Positions 32,753 to 45,299 of a DNA stretch of 64,000 nt are shown one piece after another. Both the position numbers and the translations under genes were made by a program. The notes below the pieces were generated by a model, which worked only from the letters and a program-made list of their open reading frames with translations, was not told where the DNA came from and made no database searches. Positions within the stretch are counted from its first letter, which is position 1, and the number at the start of each line of letters is the position of its first letter. Source of the stretch: Turnera subulata (Eukaryota; Streptophyta; Magnoliopsida; Malpighiales; Passifloraceae); the NCBI GenBank assembly GCA_028386065.3, contig JAKUCV010002480.1, forward strand, positions 369,812-433,811, in the 5' to 3' direction.

Positions 32753-35700
32753 CCATCCATAGTTTTGCTTTTGCATACTAACCCCAACCGTTTATTTTTT
32801 TTCTCTTCTCTTATACCAGTTTATGGAGGAATGTTGCCTCTGTGAACCTAAGAAGTTATGGCCATTGAGAATAAGAAGTTCATAGTCTGCAGCGGGTCCT
32901 GTGAATAATTGCGCTGTGGATAGGGTATTGGTTTAGTTGAGGAAAAGGTAATAAGTGACTATTTTTTCATATGGGGAGGGTTAAACCATTCTTTTTAACC
33001 CGTCCTAGAATGTAAACTCTGTCAATGATCATTACTATTCATTCTTGTGCTCTTCAACAGTCTTTGTTTATTGTCTTCTGTGCAATATGATATATAGTCC
33101 TTGAAGGCATGGCTGGGGCATTTTTAAGTCGGTAACTTTTGCTTTTAGTTGGACACTTTTTGGTGATATCAACTGATAGGAAAACTAATGGTTTGTAGGC
33201 ATAAATATCCACTGGGACCAACACAACAAGTTGGTGGGTGGATTTGCAAGAGATTACCTTCCTGAGAGAAAGATTGTTGTTTCAAAATTGGACGATGTTT
33301 GCTAAGATCAGAATTGGGGATTTAGTTATTAGGCTCAACTCTGAAGGTAGGCCGGTGGAAATGGTGTTGTCGACTATATTACAAAACATTAGTTATGTAA
33401 GGCTGATTCAACTGTCTCGCCCATTAGAATAAAACTTTTGTGCATTAAGACACTCTTTCTTTTTCCTATACAAAAAAGGGGATAAAGATAAAGAAGACAG
33501 GAACCGAAACTTCGTCCGGCCTCCCACAAAACGAGAATATCCATCCATTCACCTCTTTGTTGGCCCAATTGTGGGCCGGACATATGCAAGTAAGGCTTTT
33601 TTTCTTTTTGTTTGATGAAAATATATGTTAAGAGGAATTGTATGAATATGTTTGTTTCTTTTGGAGAGAAACAAAAAAAAAATTAATGAAAATAAAACCA
33701 TATGTCCTGCATGTGTCCCAAAATCTCGTAAATGAATTTGTCTTTTGCGAGAATATTTGCCGACCTGTCTACATTCTGTCCTTACCAATGTTTTTTTTTT
33801 CTTTTAGAGAACAAACCTAAGAAGTAAGAAGGTTTCATCATCAGATTGGAGTCTGTCTGATTGCAGCGTAGCAATAGTTATACGGGATTCGGTCAATTTA
33901 AAGTTAAAATAAGATAAACAAATAAAATAGAGATCTGGGTTTGTTCCTACTATCCTCATTGATCTCTTTGTTTATGGGAGATTGCGACCCTTAGAAATTA
34001 CCCTGGATAAATTTAAGGGGATGTCACTACTTGTACTAGTAGTGTTGGCAGCTATTGTCGTCAATAACAAATTAAAACCAACTGGGATTGCTAAATGAAT
34101 AAAAGCACAGATAAGGCAAAAGAAAAGATGCAAAAACTTAGTCTCTTTGTATGATGTCAGTATGCGAAGGAGTTTGCGTACATGCGCCAATTTGCCGAGT
34201 AAATTTATTATCCACACAAAACGAGTAAGATAAGAAAGATATTGTTCATATTATGCAGACACATGCACGCCTAATTAAGGATGAAGAAATACTATCATAC
34301 TACAACTACTACTAGTATTATAAAGTACTATCGTGGTTTTCATTTCAATGAATGTTTCATTTTGACTGTTTCACCTTCCCAGGCAAGCAAAGCGTGTACC
34401 AATTCTCTTGACATGACACCAGTTTATGAACTGTACTACATGCACATCCCCATTTAAGTATTATTATTTCTTGTTTACTCTTTCCACTCATTTCTGAAAC
34501 CTTATATATGAACTTACTCTCTCTTTCTTCACCAAATTAAGTTTTGGCTAAGACCCTTCTCTCAAACCCACCCTGTCTGCGTGTCGTCTTGGATTTGCAC
34601 ATAGAGTCCCCTGCATACCCTCTCTAATAATATCTTTAAGATTAAGAAGTACTTCACTCTGTTTGTTGCGGGTCATCAGGCCATCAATCCAAGTGTTGTT
34701 AGCTGACCAACCAAAGTTCGGGTATGTATGTATATTTATCTTGGATCACTGATGTCTCGGATGTAATTCTTTTTCTCGTCTTTCCATTCCTGCTGCTTCT
34801 TAATCAATTGTTCATGGAATGGTTTCTGTCCACCTAGTTTTTCTTTCTCTCTTCTGTTTTTCAGTTTGTCATGAGTTGGCTTACTAATATGCGTGGATCT
34901 AATCTATAAGTACTCCTGTCCATTTTTCTTTCTTTGTTTTGGATGATTTAGTAGCTTTTTCCGACCTTTATGTTTTTCCCTCTCTATTCTGATTCTACTT
35001 TTTATTCCTCCATATGCGTCCTATATGGTGTGTGCAAAAAATGATGGAGTCATCAATCCTGAGTCACAAATCAAACCACTTTTGTAAATACCACAGTGTA
35101 AGTGTACGAAGCAAATTAAAATTAAAAACTTTTTTAAAATAAAAAAAAAAAGCCAATTTTCTTAAATGCATTGGTTATATATATATATAGACAAGTTTCA
35201 TTAAGAAGCAAAGAAATTATGGAGAACCTATATCCAAATATGACACCTCCAAGAACCTAATTGAACGTTATACCATCCACCTCTGGCCTGTTAGCCTTTT
35301 CTAAACGAATTGCCGATCGGTTTGGATTTGCTCATGTTTGTCAAATTATCCTTTCCAGGAAGTTCATTAACATTAACAATAACGTGCACTCCATTACCTT
35401 ACCCCATATTATGCGTTTTTTTTTTTAATTTCAAAAAAGGAGTGAAGATAGCATCTTAATTAGATAGAAAGATATATATACATAACATAAAACATATCTT
35501 GATCATTCGGGAATGTTTTAGTAGCTGTACTCCTCAGGAAAAGTCTGTTGAAGCTATCACTTTGTCGTCTTATATTATGTATGGTTTATTCAAAAAAGGA
35601 GGACTAACCAGCAAGACTGGTTCTATCTATGTCATACAGAGACGCTTAAAATCAGGGAAAGAAAAAAAAAACTTGTAAACTGTAATTAAAAAACTCGTTT

Positions 35701-36478
35701 GCTTGTGACTTTAGCCAGCAGCTAATTAAGCTAGAGAAGATGATGATTTTGTGATCGAGTCTCTTAGCTGTGAGTGATTGCCTGCCTGCCCATGTCTTTC
35801 TTACATTTATTTGTTTTGGTCTTTACTCGCTCCAATTTTCAAAACACGGAATCCATTAAAAGAAAAAAAAGAAAAAGAAATCAAAGGCACAATACCCTTT
35901 TCCTTCAAACAAAAAAGAAAATCAGGATTCACCCTACAACAAGTATTGATTTTTCGGCAAAAATATAGTTGTATGATGGTGATAGAAAGGAATAAGGAGG
36001 CAATCCAATCAGATTCACTAGGATGATTGAGATCTGATACATGATTGATGACCAGTTTTGCATGTTTTTGGATTACATTGTTATTTATGTTGGCCCCCTA
36101 ATTCCTACAATAATTGCAAATGAAATTTACAAGAAAAAGGAAAAAAAAAAACAAAAGTTGCGGAATTGGGAATATTCTTTCCATATTTATTAACCCAATA
36201 ACGTGTGTGTGTATGGTGTGGGCTTTTATTACTCTTTAGTTGTGGAAAAAAAATCTCACGCGGTCTCCTCTCTCTCTCACACACTACTACTGTAAACAGC
36301 AACAACAACACTTCACACGAACAATCCACGCGTTTCCATGAATAGTTTTTTCTTCTTCTTATATAAATAAACTTGGGGTTTACTCTTTTTTACACTTTAA
36401 AACCCCACACTCTCTTATTCCTCTTCTTCTTCTTCTTCTTGTTATTCTCTCAGTGAGATCATCGCCACAGCCGCCACA
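32753..36478. other. Intergenic, possible non-coding transcription unit
   Basis: No protein gene seen. At 34503 a TATATATG box is followed by a CT-rich, leader-like stretch ending in AAAGTTCGG|GTATGTATG (about 34724), a plausible donor, but no coding exon follows. The rest is AT-rich. Near 36360 a TATATAAATAA box and a (TTC)n leader belong to the NHL gene. Confidence 0.4.
36360..36370 (+). promoter_or_regulatory. TATA box of the NHL gene
   Basis: TATATAAATAA about 110 bp upstream of the NHL start codon, followed by a CT-rich leader with a (TTC)n microsatellite (36420-36440). Confidence 0.7.
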
Positions 36479-37282
36479 ATGGGTAGTGACAGAATCCACC
36501 CGCGAGCCGACTCCCCGCCAGCAACCGCGCAGCCTCCGTCCTCCCCAAGAAAGCCGGCGCCTCCAGGGGCGGAGAAGCCAGTCCCCCAGCCCACGCCGGG
36601 CACCTACGTCATCCAAATCCCCAAGGACCAAATCTACCGCGTGCCCCCACCGGACCACGCCTCCCGCTACCGCGAGCTCTCCCGCCGCAAGCCCCGCCGC
36701 GGCTGCTGCGCCTGCCTCTTCTGCACCCTCCTCATCCTCCTCGTCTCCCTCGTCCTCCTCGCCGCCGTCGCCGCCGGCGTCTTCTACTTCGTCGTCCGCC
36801 CCCAGGCCCCCAAATACTCCGTGCAGTCACTCTCCGTGAAGGGCCTCAACCTCTCATCGCCGGCCCCTTACTCCCCGGAGTTCGACGCCTCGGTGAGGGC
36901 CGACAACCCCAACGCGAAGATCGGGATCTACTACGACTCGGGGAGCTCCGTGGAGGTGTTCTACGAGGGGGTGCGGTTCGGGTCGGGGTCGCTGCCGGTG
37001 CTGTACCAGGGGCCGAAGAATGTGACGGTGCTGTCGACGGCGGTAAAGGGGAAGGGGATCGAGTTGACCATGGGGATGCAGAGGGCTCTGGTTGACGACG
37101 AGAGGAAAGGGACGGTGCCGTTGACCCTGAATTTGAGGGTCCCAGTGAGGATCAAGGTGGGGTCGGTTAAGACATGGGAGATCAAGGTTAAGGTTAACTG
37201 CGATGTAACGCTGGATGAATTAACGCCCAAAGCAAAGGTTGTGTCCAAAAAGTGCGACTATGGTGTCAACTTGTGGAACTAA
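36479..37282 (+). CDS. NDR1/HIN1-like (NHL) LEA_2 membrane protein
   Basis: Single-exon gene, 267 aa. A Pro-rich cytosolic N-terminus (about residues 1-75) precedes a basic Cys-containing patch (RRKPRRGCCACLFC). One membrane span follows (about 83-106, LLILLVSLVLLAAVAAGVFYFV). Then comes a LEA_2/NHL domain with the typical FDASVRADNPNAKIGIYYD stretch and a Lys/Cys-rich end (VSKKCDYGVNLWN). Family members sit in the plasma membrane and act in defence or abiotic stress responses; the exact paralogue (NHL6/NHL13 group) is a guess. Codon use is strikingly G/C-ending compared with the AT-rich surroundings, especially in the first 450 bp, as in the uL6 gene at 54980. No intron is needed: the frame is complete. 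Confidence 0.92.
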   Translation: MGSDRIHPRADSPPATAQPPSSPRKPAPPGAEKPVPQPTPGTYVIQIPKDQIYRVPPPDHASRYRELSRRKPRRGCCACLFCTLLILLVSLVLLAAVAAGVFYFVVRPQAPKYSVQSLSVKGLNLSSPAPYSPEFDASVRADNPNAKIGIYYDSGSSVEVFYEGVRFGSGSLPVLYQGPKNVTVLSTAVKGKGIELTMGMQRALVDDERKGTVPLTLNLRVPVRIKVGSVKTWEIKVKVNCDVTLDELTPKAKVVSKKCDYGVNLWN

Positions 37283-39466
37283 TATGATTTGGTGGGTGGG
37301 GGGTTTTTCTTTTTCTAAATATGATTTTTTGTTTATTTCCTTTTATACAATGGAATTGTGTAATTGGTGGTGATGGTGGTGTGGTGTTGGTATACACATA
37401 TCTCTTTATATATTGGAAAAGAGATTGCGGGATATTCTTTTTATGATCTTGTTGTTCATGTTTTGGTTTATTTGTTACCAAGTCGTGGGATACATGTTGT
37501 TGTGGTCGCAAACTAGGGGATCTTATTTGGGTGTGTGGAAGCAGCAGCTCGAAGTGGAATTAGAGCGGGGGGGCCAACTTGCAAAAATCGTATATATTTT
37601 GAAGTTACCGTGGCATTATTAATCAAAGTTGACGAGGTAAGCGTCGAAGGTTGTCTGGGTTTTTTTTTCTTTTCTCCCTGGCCATATAAATTAAAAAACA
37701 ATGGAAGTTACAGGTTATTTCTTGTGCCGTTACAATAGCAGAACATTCAATAGGCTCCCTCTTCCCCTCTCGGTTTATTTATTTTCTTAATTTATTGCTG
37801 ATTATTTACGAAGTAAATTTATATGCCTATTTAATATATTTAAAGATAGTCAAATTTAATATGAGATGGTTCACAACTAACAATTTTCTAAGTTTCTCTT
37901 TATTTTCGGATCCATCTTTCTTACCCCTTAATTTAAAACTAGTTTTTGGTTTGCCTTTATATTAAAAAATTTAATAAAACTTGTTATACATGCTAACTAA
38001 AATCATTATTTAACTATATTATCCTTCCTCCCAAATCCTAAATTATACATTGCTATTAGATTCAAATAAATCCTAGACTCATATCGCTTTATACAATTTT
38101 CTTACAATCATAATCGTAAGAGGAAGCAAATAACAAAGATGAAAAGAAAAACTTCAAGCATTTTTCGCATATCATATTTTTACATGATTTATTGATGATT
38201 AAACGTGCCTATAACGAATAAAGAATAAAAAATTTTCATAGCTTTTTGAGTTACTGTCTTTAATTTCGTTTATTATTAAATTAAATAAGTCGCATTCAAC
38301 CTAAAAAAAAATTAAATAAGTCGCAAAGAATAGTAAAGTACGACAGCATGATGTTTTTTTTGAAAGCAATAGAATTAACGTACTATATATAGAGGAATGT
38401 CAACATCGTCTACTATTAGTTTTAATCAACATATATTACAATGATGACACCACTTATACCTTTTTTTTCCTTAGACAAAAAAAACATATATTATAATTTT
38501 AAGTTAATTTTTTTATATAAGAGCAACATAGAAACTAATTATATATTGAGAAGTACAAAAGATGGATGAGAAGGATATTTACAATAAGATCCAGTAGGGA
38601 TAACATGAAAAGTTTTCCCGTCTTTTAGCATAAAAAAGATTGCCTTCTCTCTTCAAGTCTCTACATTTTAATTAGAAAAGCCTCATAAAAAGTAAAAACC
38701 AATCACTCACTTTTATGGGTCACATTAGAGAGGATTATGACCCATAAGCAACCAAAAATATGGGTCCACTAGACGCAATCACCGATTCAAGCAGTAACAG
38801 CGGACATCTTCAACCATTTCTGAGGAAGCTACCGAACAAGTCAAAGGTTTACCATCAACTCATCATAGTAAATTAGTAATGCAAACAAGAAAAATTGTCT
38901 TTCAAAAATAAAAAGAAGAAGAATAAAGAACAAATGTGTTTTTGCTGCGTCATGATCGCCTGCCAATAGATAATCTCCTGGCAAACCAATCTAAACTAGT
39001 AGAATAAATCTTTAGGCATGTAAACAATCAAGATATTAAACCAGCAGTTTGAAAAGTGTTAGTATACTTGTGTTCGTATCATGAGACTTGACTCTGTAAG
39101 GAAAAAATGAAACCAAGAAAGGCCAGGGGAACTATACAGGTCCAGTCACATAGAAACAGAAACAAAAACAAAAATTGGCTATGCATGACAACCAAAATCA
39201 AGTAATGAGTTATGACGGTTTGGTTTTTAAACTACAGAACCACCTCTACCCACGACAAAATTTTCATCACCTTCTTTATTTTGAATTTTAACCCCCATTT
39301 TCTACCATAATTAGCATCCCAGAACCCTTTTATTCCATTCTTCACATACAATACAAATGCTCCCTCCAATTGAATCTATGTAAGATGCCTTGTGTTGAGA
39401 GTATGACACACCATTATACAGAGGAATGAAATTGTTTCCATTTGTGTATCCAGCCGGAGTCCTTTA
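37283..39466. other. Intergenic between convergent genes
   Basis: AT-rich DNA between the NHL gene (plus) and the DUF630/632 gene (minus), which converge here. No ORF, repeat or RNA gene recognised. The last few hundred bases next to 39466 should contain the 3'UTR of the minus-strand gene. Confidence 0.55.
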
Positions 39467-42400
39467 TCAATTAACTTGACCTTGAGACTTCTGGCTTTCA
39501 AAATTATTCTTAGCAGCATGGATGGCCATTACAAGTTCTGCATACATTTCTGCTGAAGACCCTGCAAAGCTGTTCAACTGACGAAGAAATCCGTCCAAGC
39601 TTGATTTAAAATGTGCCAAACCTGAAACAAAATCCTCTAGGGGCTCATCTTGCAACAACATATTAACTGCTGAATCACTTCCAGTATCAGCCTTCCATGA
39701 AGAACTGTTTACATTCTTCCCTTGGTTCTTTTCTTGCCGAGGCAAAAAGCGAGCGGTCTCAGCAGCCAATGCCTTTATAGATTCTGCCACTTCCTTCACA
39801 GGCAAGGCCTCAAGTTTGTCTAACCAGACTCCGCAGGTTACATATACTGGAGGGCCAGTCTGTCTCAACATCTTCGAAAGGTCAAGTGGCCTCCTCTTTC
39901 TCTTTAAAGGTTTGTGAGGAAGGAAGACGCATCTAAAAAGCCAATTATTTATCGCATCCAGATAGAACTTCTGAGCATCAATCCACTTTGTAAAACTTGC
40001 AGACAAAGAGTATAGTTCTCGTTCAAGATAGATGGTAATCTGCCGACGTGTCTCTGAGTGTATGGAGATTTTGGTATTACCAGTGTTGCATGCAATGGAG
40101 ATGATCTTCAACTGATGGCTGTGGCATTCAGACATCACTTCCCACATGCGACTTAACCTGCCATTCGCACAAAGATAAATTCAACTTTTCAAACATTTGT
40201 TGCATTATCTTGATCAGTTAGGGGTACAATATTTGTCAAAAATATCAGCTCACATAAGTAACTACATGGCCCATGAAACTATGTAACTAAACACACAGCC
40301 AAACATGGTACGCCCAGTCTGTAAGCTAGTCCAGTTTTGCGCACACATAAACTAGGTTCAAATGTTGCCGCCAATAATTATGACTCCACCACTCTATCTC
40401 AAACCCACACCGTTCAACTTCATTATGAAACAAAGCTTGTTGCCACATAGATATGCTAGAGACGGAAGAGAAAGAACTGAAATGATGACTAATTCAAAAT
40501 ATTATTTCCAACAATAATATCTTGGGGCTGTTTAGTAGCGGAAGAACAATGTCTACCAGGGAAAAAACGGGTATGGGGTAGGAAATTGAATATACTGTTT
40601 CCTAATGCAGCAACTGTTTGTCCCCCTCCAATTTTACACTTGGTTAAGAGACTAATTTTCGGTTGTTCCATAAGTTTTCTTCAAAATAAAAAAGCTTTCT
40701 TTTAAGAATTCAAGCAGTCATAAACACCTCACTTGCATCCACAGGGTTCCACATTTTATGTGTCACAAAATTCCAGAAATGGAAAAAAGAAAAATTGTTT
40801 CATAAAGCATTTCAAGAAATTTCCTTGCACACTGGTAAGAATATGAGAAATTACTGAGAAATAAAATGATTTCACATAATTCAATAACCAGTTCTATCTC
40901 GGGGAAAAAAATCTCTGAATCACAGGGATTTCCTATGTACCAGGATTCAATATGCACATTTCAATGGTAATGCACCTGTAAATAATGTTTGAGGCAATGG
41001 TTCCGTCATAAGATGCTATGAAATTTCCTGGTTGAAACACATGTAAAATAGATCATGTGGGTTTATAGTGCTATCCTGATATGGTATTCATCGATCAACA
41101 TATGGATTCATAAACTTTAGCACCAAAAGCACCTAAAGTTGCTCATGGTTATTGTTACTTACTGGCAAAAAAAAAAAAACCATCTTCACCTAACAAAAAG
41201 AACAGAAAAGCACGTACCCTTCAATTAACTCCTCAAGTTGAGGCTGGAGCTCTTTGTCCCGCAGTTCCTCAATCCTCTTTGATATGGAATCAATTCGATG
41301 AATTGCAACTCCGATTCTGGAGTGTAGATCTTTAACAACAGCACGGGTTTTGTCAATTCGGAGGGAATTCTCTCCCTTTGATTCAAGCTGTCTTAGAAGT
41401 TTACATTTGACATCATAATCCCTTCTGACCATCTCACTAGCCTGAATTGCAAGGATAAAAGTAAACATAATGAAATGATGAATATATGAATCTGTCTTAG
41501 TTCACATTTGACATCATAATCCCTTCTGTCCATCTCACTAGTCTCAATTGCAAGGATAAAAGTAAACATAATTAAATGATGAATTTTTGAATCTTATGGG
41601 GCTCTGATGACATTCAAATAGAGAATATGGAATCTCACAAGAACTTTTCTCATATGAATTACGTAGAATACAGCAAACAAAAGACAAACTACCAGGCGTA
41701 CAGTTATTATACACATGATTTGTTGTGATAGTAATGCCTCAAGCATGCTATACCATTAGTAGGACGGTTTCCACAATTAACAAATATAAACTGGCACTAC
41801 AACTTGGGCAACTGAGATACCTTTACTTCATCATAAAGTTTTCTCTCCCATGCATATAGCCTATCCAATGTTGAAGCGTGGCTGCCGGAGTTCATGCAAA
41901 AATTCTCAAAAAGATCACCAGTAAGATCCTCTGCGTCATCCTTGGAATTGAGTCCAAGTGGATTCCTGGACGAAGATGATCGAGACGATGTCGTCCTATA
42001 CCAAGTTATGTACTTCACAGCATTTTGTGCAGGCTCTAAGTGAATAAAGAATTAGTAAATCATCTAAAGAAAAACAAACAATAACAAAAACACACAAATA
42101 ACCTGAGCAGCTGTATGATGGGGTTTATAGGCTATAAACTTGACGAAAGCTTGTTTTAACGTTCCAAAGTGCATAAAGTTATACTGCATTTTTTGGTTCA
42201 TAAAGCTTGTCATTGAAATAATATAGTAGATTAGAATTTGCAGAGAATTTGTGCTCTTTGTTTGTTTCTTTGTACGTCATCTCCTGCTCTACATCAAAAA
42301 TATAAGGTAACTTCAAACTTGAATTTACCTACTTCCAACATATTCATCACAGAAAATAACAATTAGAGGATTATAACAAACGCAACCCTTAGAATCTAAC

Positions 42401-44275
42401 ATAAAATTTCTAATTCTATGGAAAAAATGAAGTAAAACATCCAGAAAGAGAACAGTTTCACACTGATTATATGTAGTTGAGTTGAGTTATTATATTTTGG
42501 TAAATGCTAGTTGAAAATGCGTCTGACCCCAGTCATTGAACTTGACCAGTTCATGGATTAAGCTATATTAGTGTAACAAAATTGTTGTGACAGATGTCTG
42601 CTAGCAAAAGACTGTTACTTGCAAGAGAAAAGGAGACCTACCTTCTTGCACTACACTTGGGTCTTCACCACATGAAAAACAGGCCTTCAAGAATGTAGAT
42701 GCCACCGACCCATCTGCCAGAGTAGAGAAGTTTGTAGTTAAGAACGTTCAATTCACAGGTATAGAAGAAACCTAAACAAAGTCTCTCAGACCTGAAGGTA
42801 CAGATGGAAGCTTCATTTTAAACCATCAAACAGTATTTAAATACGTCCTGAACATTTTGAATAAAGGTTTCAAATGGTTTTACATGAATGAGCCCAAGCA
42901 AATCAACCAGGTTTGTCACTCAAATAGTATAAGAGCTGTGAAGAAAACTGGTGAACTTAGGGAAGGTATATGTGAAATCATAGGTCAAGCCAGATCTGCT
43001 AGGATACAGTACTACCATGAAGGGATTGGATTGTGCTGTGTTGCAAAAACATTAATAAATGGAAGCACTCTGGTTAAAAAATACAAACCAAGAATGCTGA
43101 GAAGAATCATACGATAAGCTAAAATTTGACCTGTGAGAGAGAGAGACCATACTTTCTTTCGTAGGCACTATTGGACGGAAATGCAACTTATTTGCCTCAA
43201 GCATCCTAGGAACCTCTTTCCCTGACTCAGATGCTTTTATAAAAAGATATTCAATATCTTTTATGCTTGAAAAGAAATCCTTAGGGGAAACCTTATTTTC
43301 TGTTTGATCTTCATTCTCTGGTGTTCTCTTCGTGTCAGCTGAGACCGCATCAGTGGGCACTGGGGCTCTTAGTGGTGACAAATTAGGAGACTTGCTCTTC
43401 TCCCCATTTAATAACTCAGTCTCTGAAGGCCCAGCTGCATTAGAAGGCGTTTTAGGCGATGCACTAGGCTCCACATGATCACCAGGTTCCACATGATCAC
43501 GTACTCTATTAACATTTTCAAAACTTCGAACCAAAGTATCTGCAGGAGGGTCTTCAAACTCGTCTTCTGAATCCCTCGATCCCTCGGTTCCATGAGATGA
43601 AGTTTTTTCTTCTTCATCTTCCAGGTCAGGAATCCCCTCCTCCTCCCTAAGCCGTCTTAAATCATCAGCATTCTCCAAACCTTGTTTTTCATCTTGAAGA
43701 GAAAATTGTTGGTCAATTGGATGCTGGAAGAGTTCAAAGTAATCCCACTGTGGTGTTCCGTGTGGGACTGAAGAATCCTCAAAAGGTGATTCTTCTTGCA
43801 TTTCAGGGGGATGGGGCGTGGTGTTCTGCGGGGTACTGGACATGGTAACCGTCTCCGTTACAACTGGAGGAGGCTTCTCTTCAACTTTCTTTGAAGAAAA
43901 TCCCCTAAATTTCATGTAATTAGCATGAAATCGACTGGAGCTTGGAGGAGATGGAGACGGAGAAAGGTTTTCAGTTGCATCAACGGGGTGCGATAAGGTA
44001 GGAGAGGGGAATGAAAAATGGGAAAGGGACTTGTCAGTCAATGCAAGTGGCTCTGGCGTTGCACTGGTGGAAGTATATAAAGATGATTCAATAGGGGCTT
44101 CAGGTTCCACAAACTTCCTAAGAGCAACTCCTGTAGTTTTCAGTGACTGGATATAGGCAACATGAGCCGCTGCTAGCGTGCATCTTCCATCGAGTGCTTT
44201 GCGAACAAACTTCTTTCTTTCACGGCATAGCTGCAAAGCCTTGTCTTCTTCTATTTTAGAGTTAGAAGCCCCCAT
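39467..44275 (-). CDS. DUF630/DUF632 protein (NRG2/APSR1-like)
   Basis: Five coding exons on the minus strand: 44275-43153, 42713-42642, 42035-41821, 41441-41218 and 40157-39467, all GT-AG and in frame, giving 774 aa. The ATG at 44275 gives MGASNSK, a good N-myristoylation signal; upstream in-frame codons are not ATG. The DUF630 N-terminus (KALQLCRERKKFVRKALDGR...AHVAYIQSLKTTGVALRKF) is followed by a long Pro/Ser/Glu-rich linker. DUF632 starts at SPKDFFSSIKDIEYLFIKASESGKEVPRML and runs to the C-terminus (LYAWERKLYDEVK, LIEGLSRMWEVMSECH, WLFRCVFLP). Known members include the nitrate regulator NRG2 and the root-growth protein APSR1; which is orthologous cannot be told here. A partial duplication of exon 4 lies in intron 3. 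Confidence 0.95.
41401..41585 (-). repeat. Tandem duplication covering the start of exon 4
   Basis: About 84 bp (41401-41484), spanning the exon 4 acceptor and first coding bases, recur at about 41502-41585 with several substitutions (period 101). The second copy lies in intron 3 and keeps an AG at the acceptor position (TTGCAATTGAG). Confidence 0.85.
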
Positions 44276-44284
44276 TCCCAAAAT

Positions 44285-45246
44285 CTAAAAGTTTGAAGTC
44301 AATATCCCACTAACTAAAGAACCAAAGCATAGCCTTGTTCCTGAAAATGAAGCAGTTTTTCAGCAGTGATCAGACAAATCTCCAAAGTCAATAGTCATAC
44401 GGAATGGGGAAAGCACCTTCCCAGGAATAACATACGAATAAGTATGAAAATTTTTGGTCAGTAAATTCCAGTGAAATTCCCAGTTCAAATCTGCCGGAGG
44501 AGCTAAAAAGATGTTCCTGAGGAGAGGGGGTTGGCATTAGAAAAGCAGCATCATAATTCATAAAACAAATATAACATCCCAAGAGACAGAGTAGAAGCAA
44601 AGGGCATCAAAATCCCAAGTAAAAGCTGCCAAGGGGGGAAAACCTCTCATGCAAAAAAAGTAGAAAGCCCGAAAAGCAGAAGGGGAATCTTAGTGGATAT
44701 TCATGTGGTGAAGCTCAAAAGCAAAGGCCACCACTCCTTAGTACTAACAGCAATCGAATAAAAGAAACAAAGCAATTAACTTAGGTTGTGGGTTGTGCTG
44801 TCTCAAAGTCTCATCAGTAATCTCTTCGTCACCTTAGTTTATTGGCTACGAAGAAAAAAAAAAGAAAAAAGAGAAGACAGAACCAAAGTTGCAGTGAAAC
44901 GAGATGAAAGTGAGACCCCAAACCTCCTCAACGGAAGGAATCACACAACCAACTGGAAAACAACAAAGCACAGTAAACTGAGATAGACCCACAAAAGAGA
45001 ACAACAGAATTAATAATAAAAAAGCAAAATTTAAGATAAGAATCACGAGGAAGGAACCAACAGGAAGAGAAAGAGATGATCAAAACCCCCACAACTCAAT
45101 CAAATTCGGCGGTTTTGAGGGAAAAAAAAAACAACTAGAATAGCACACTAAATCCAATTCAACCCAAGTCAAAATACACTCCAAAAATAAATAAAAAAGA
45201 AAAAGGAAAACAAAACAAAAGGGGGGTGATGAAGCAAGAGTCTCAC
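44285..45246 (-). other. 5'UTR intron of the DUF630/632 gene
   Basis: Minus-strand donor CTCAG|GTGAGA at 45247/45246 and acceptor CAAACTTTTAG at 44285, 10 nt upstream of the start codon. The exon beyond 45247 carries a (GAA)n tract on the plus strand (45255-45281), i.e. a CT-rich leader. Leader introns are common in this family. Confidence 0.65.
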
Positions 45247-45299
45247 CTGAGCAACGAAGAAGAAGAAGAAGAAGAAGAAGAGAATAATCAGAAGAGAGA

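Noticed and set aside
34500..36400. microRNA precursor in the orphan transcript region
   Set aside because: No stretch resembling the conserved plant miRNAs checked from memory (156, 159, 160, 164, 166-168, 172, 319, 390, 396) and no long hairpin seen by eye.
42857..43117. 86-codon plus-strand ORF
   Set aside because: Overlaps intron 1 and the 3' edge of exon 1 of the minus-strand DUF630/632 gene and shows no family features.
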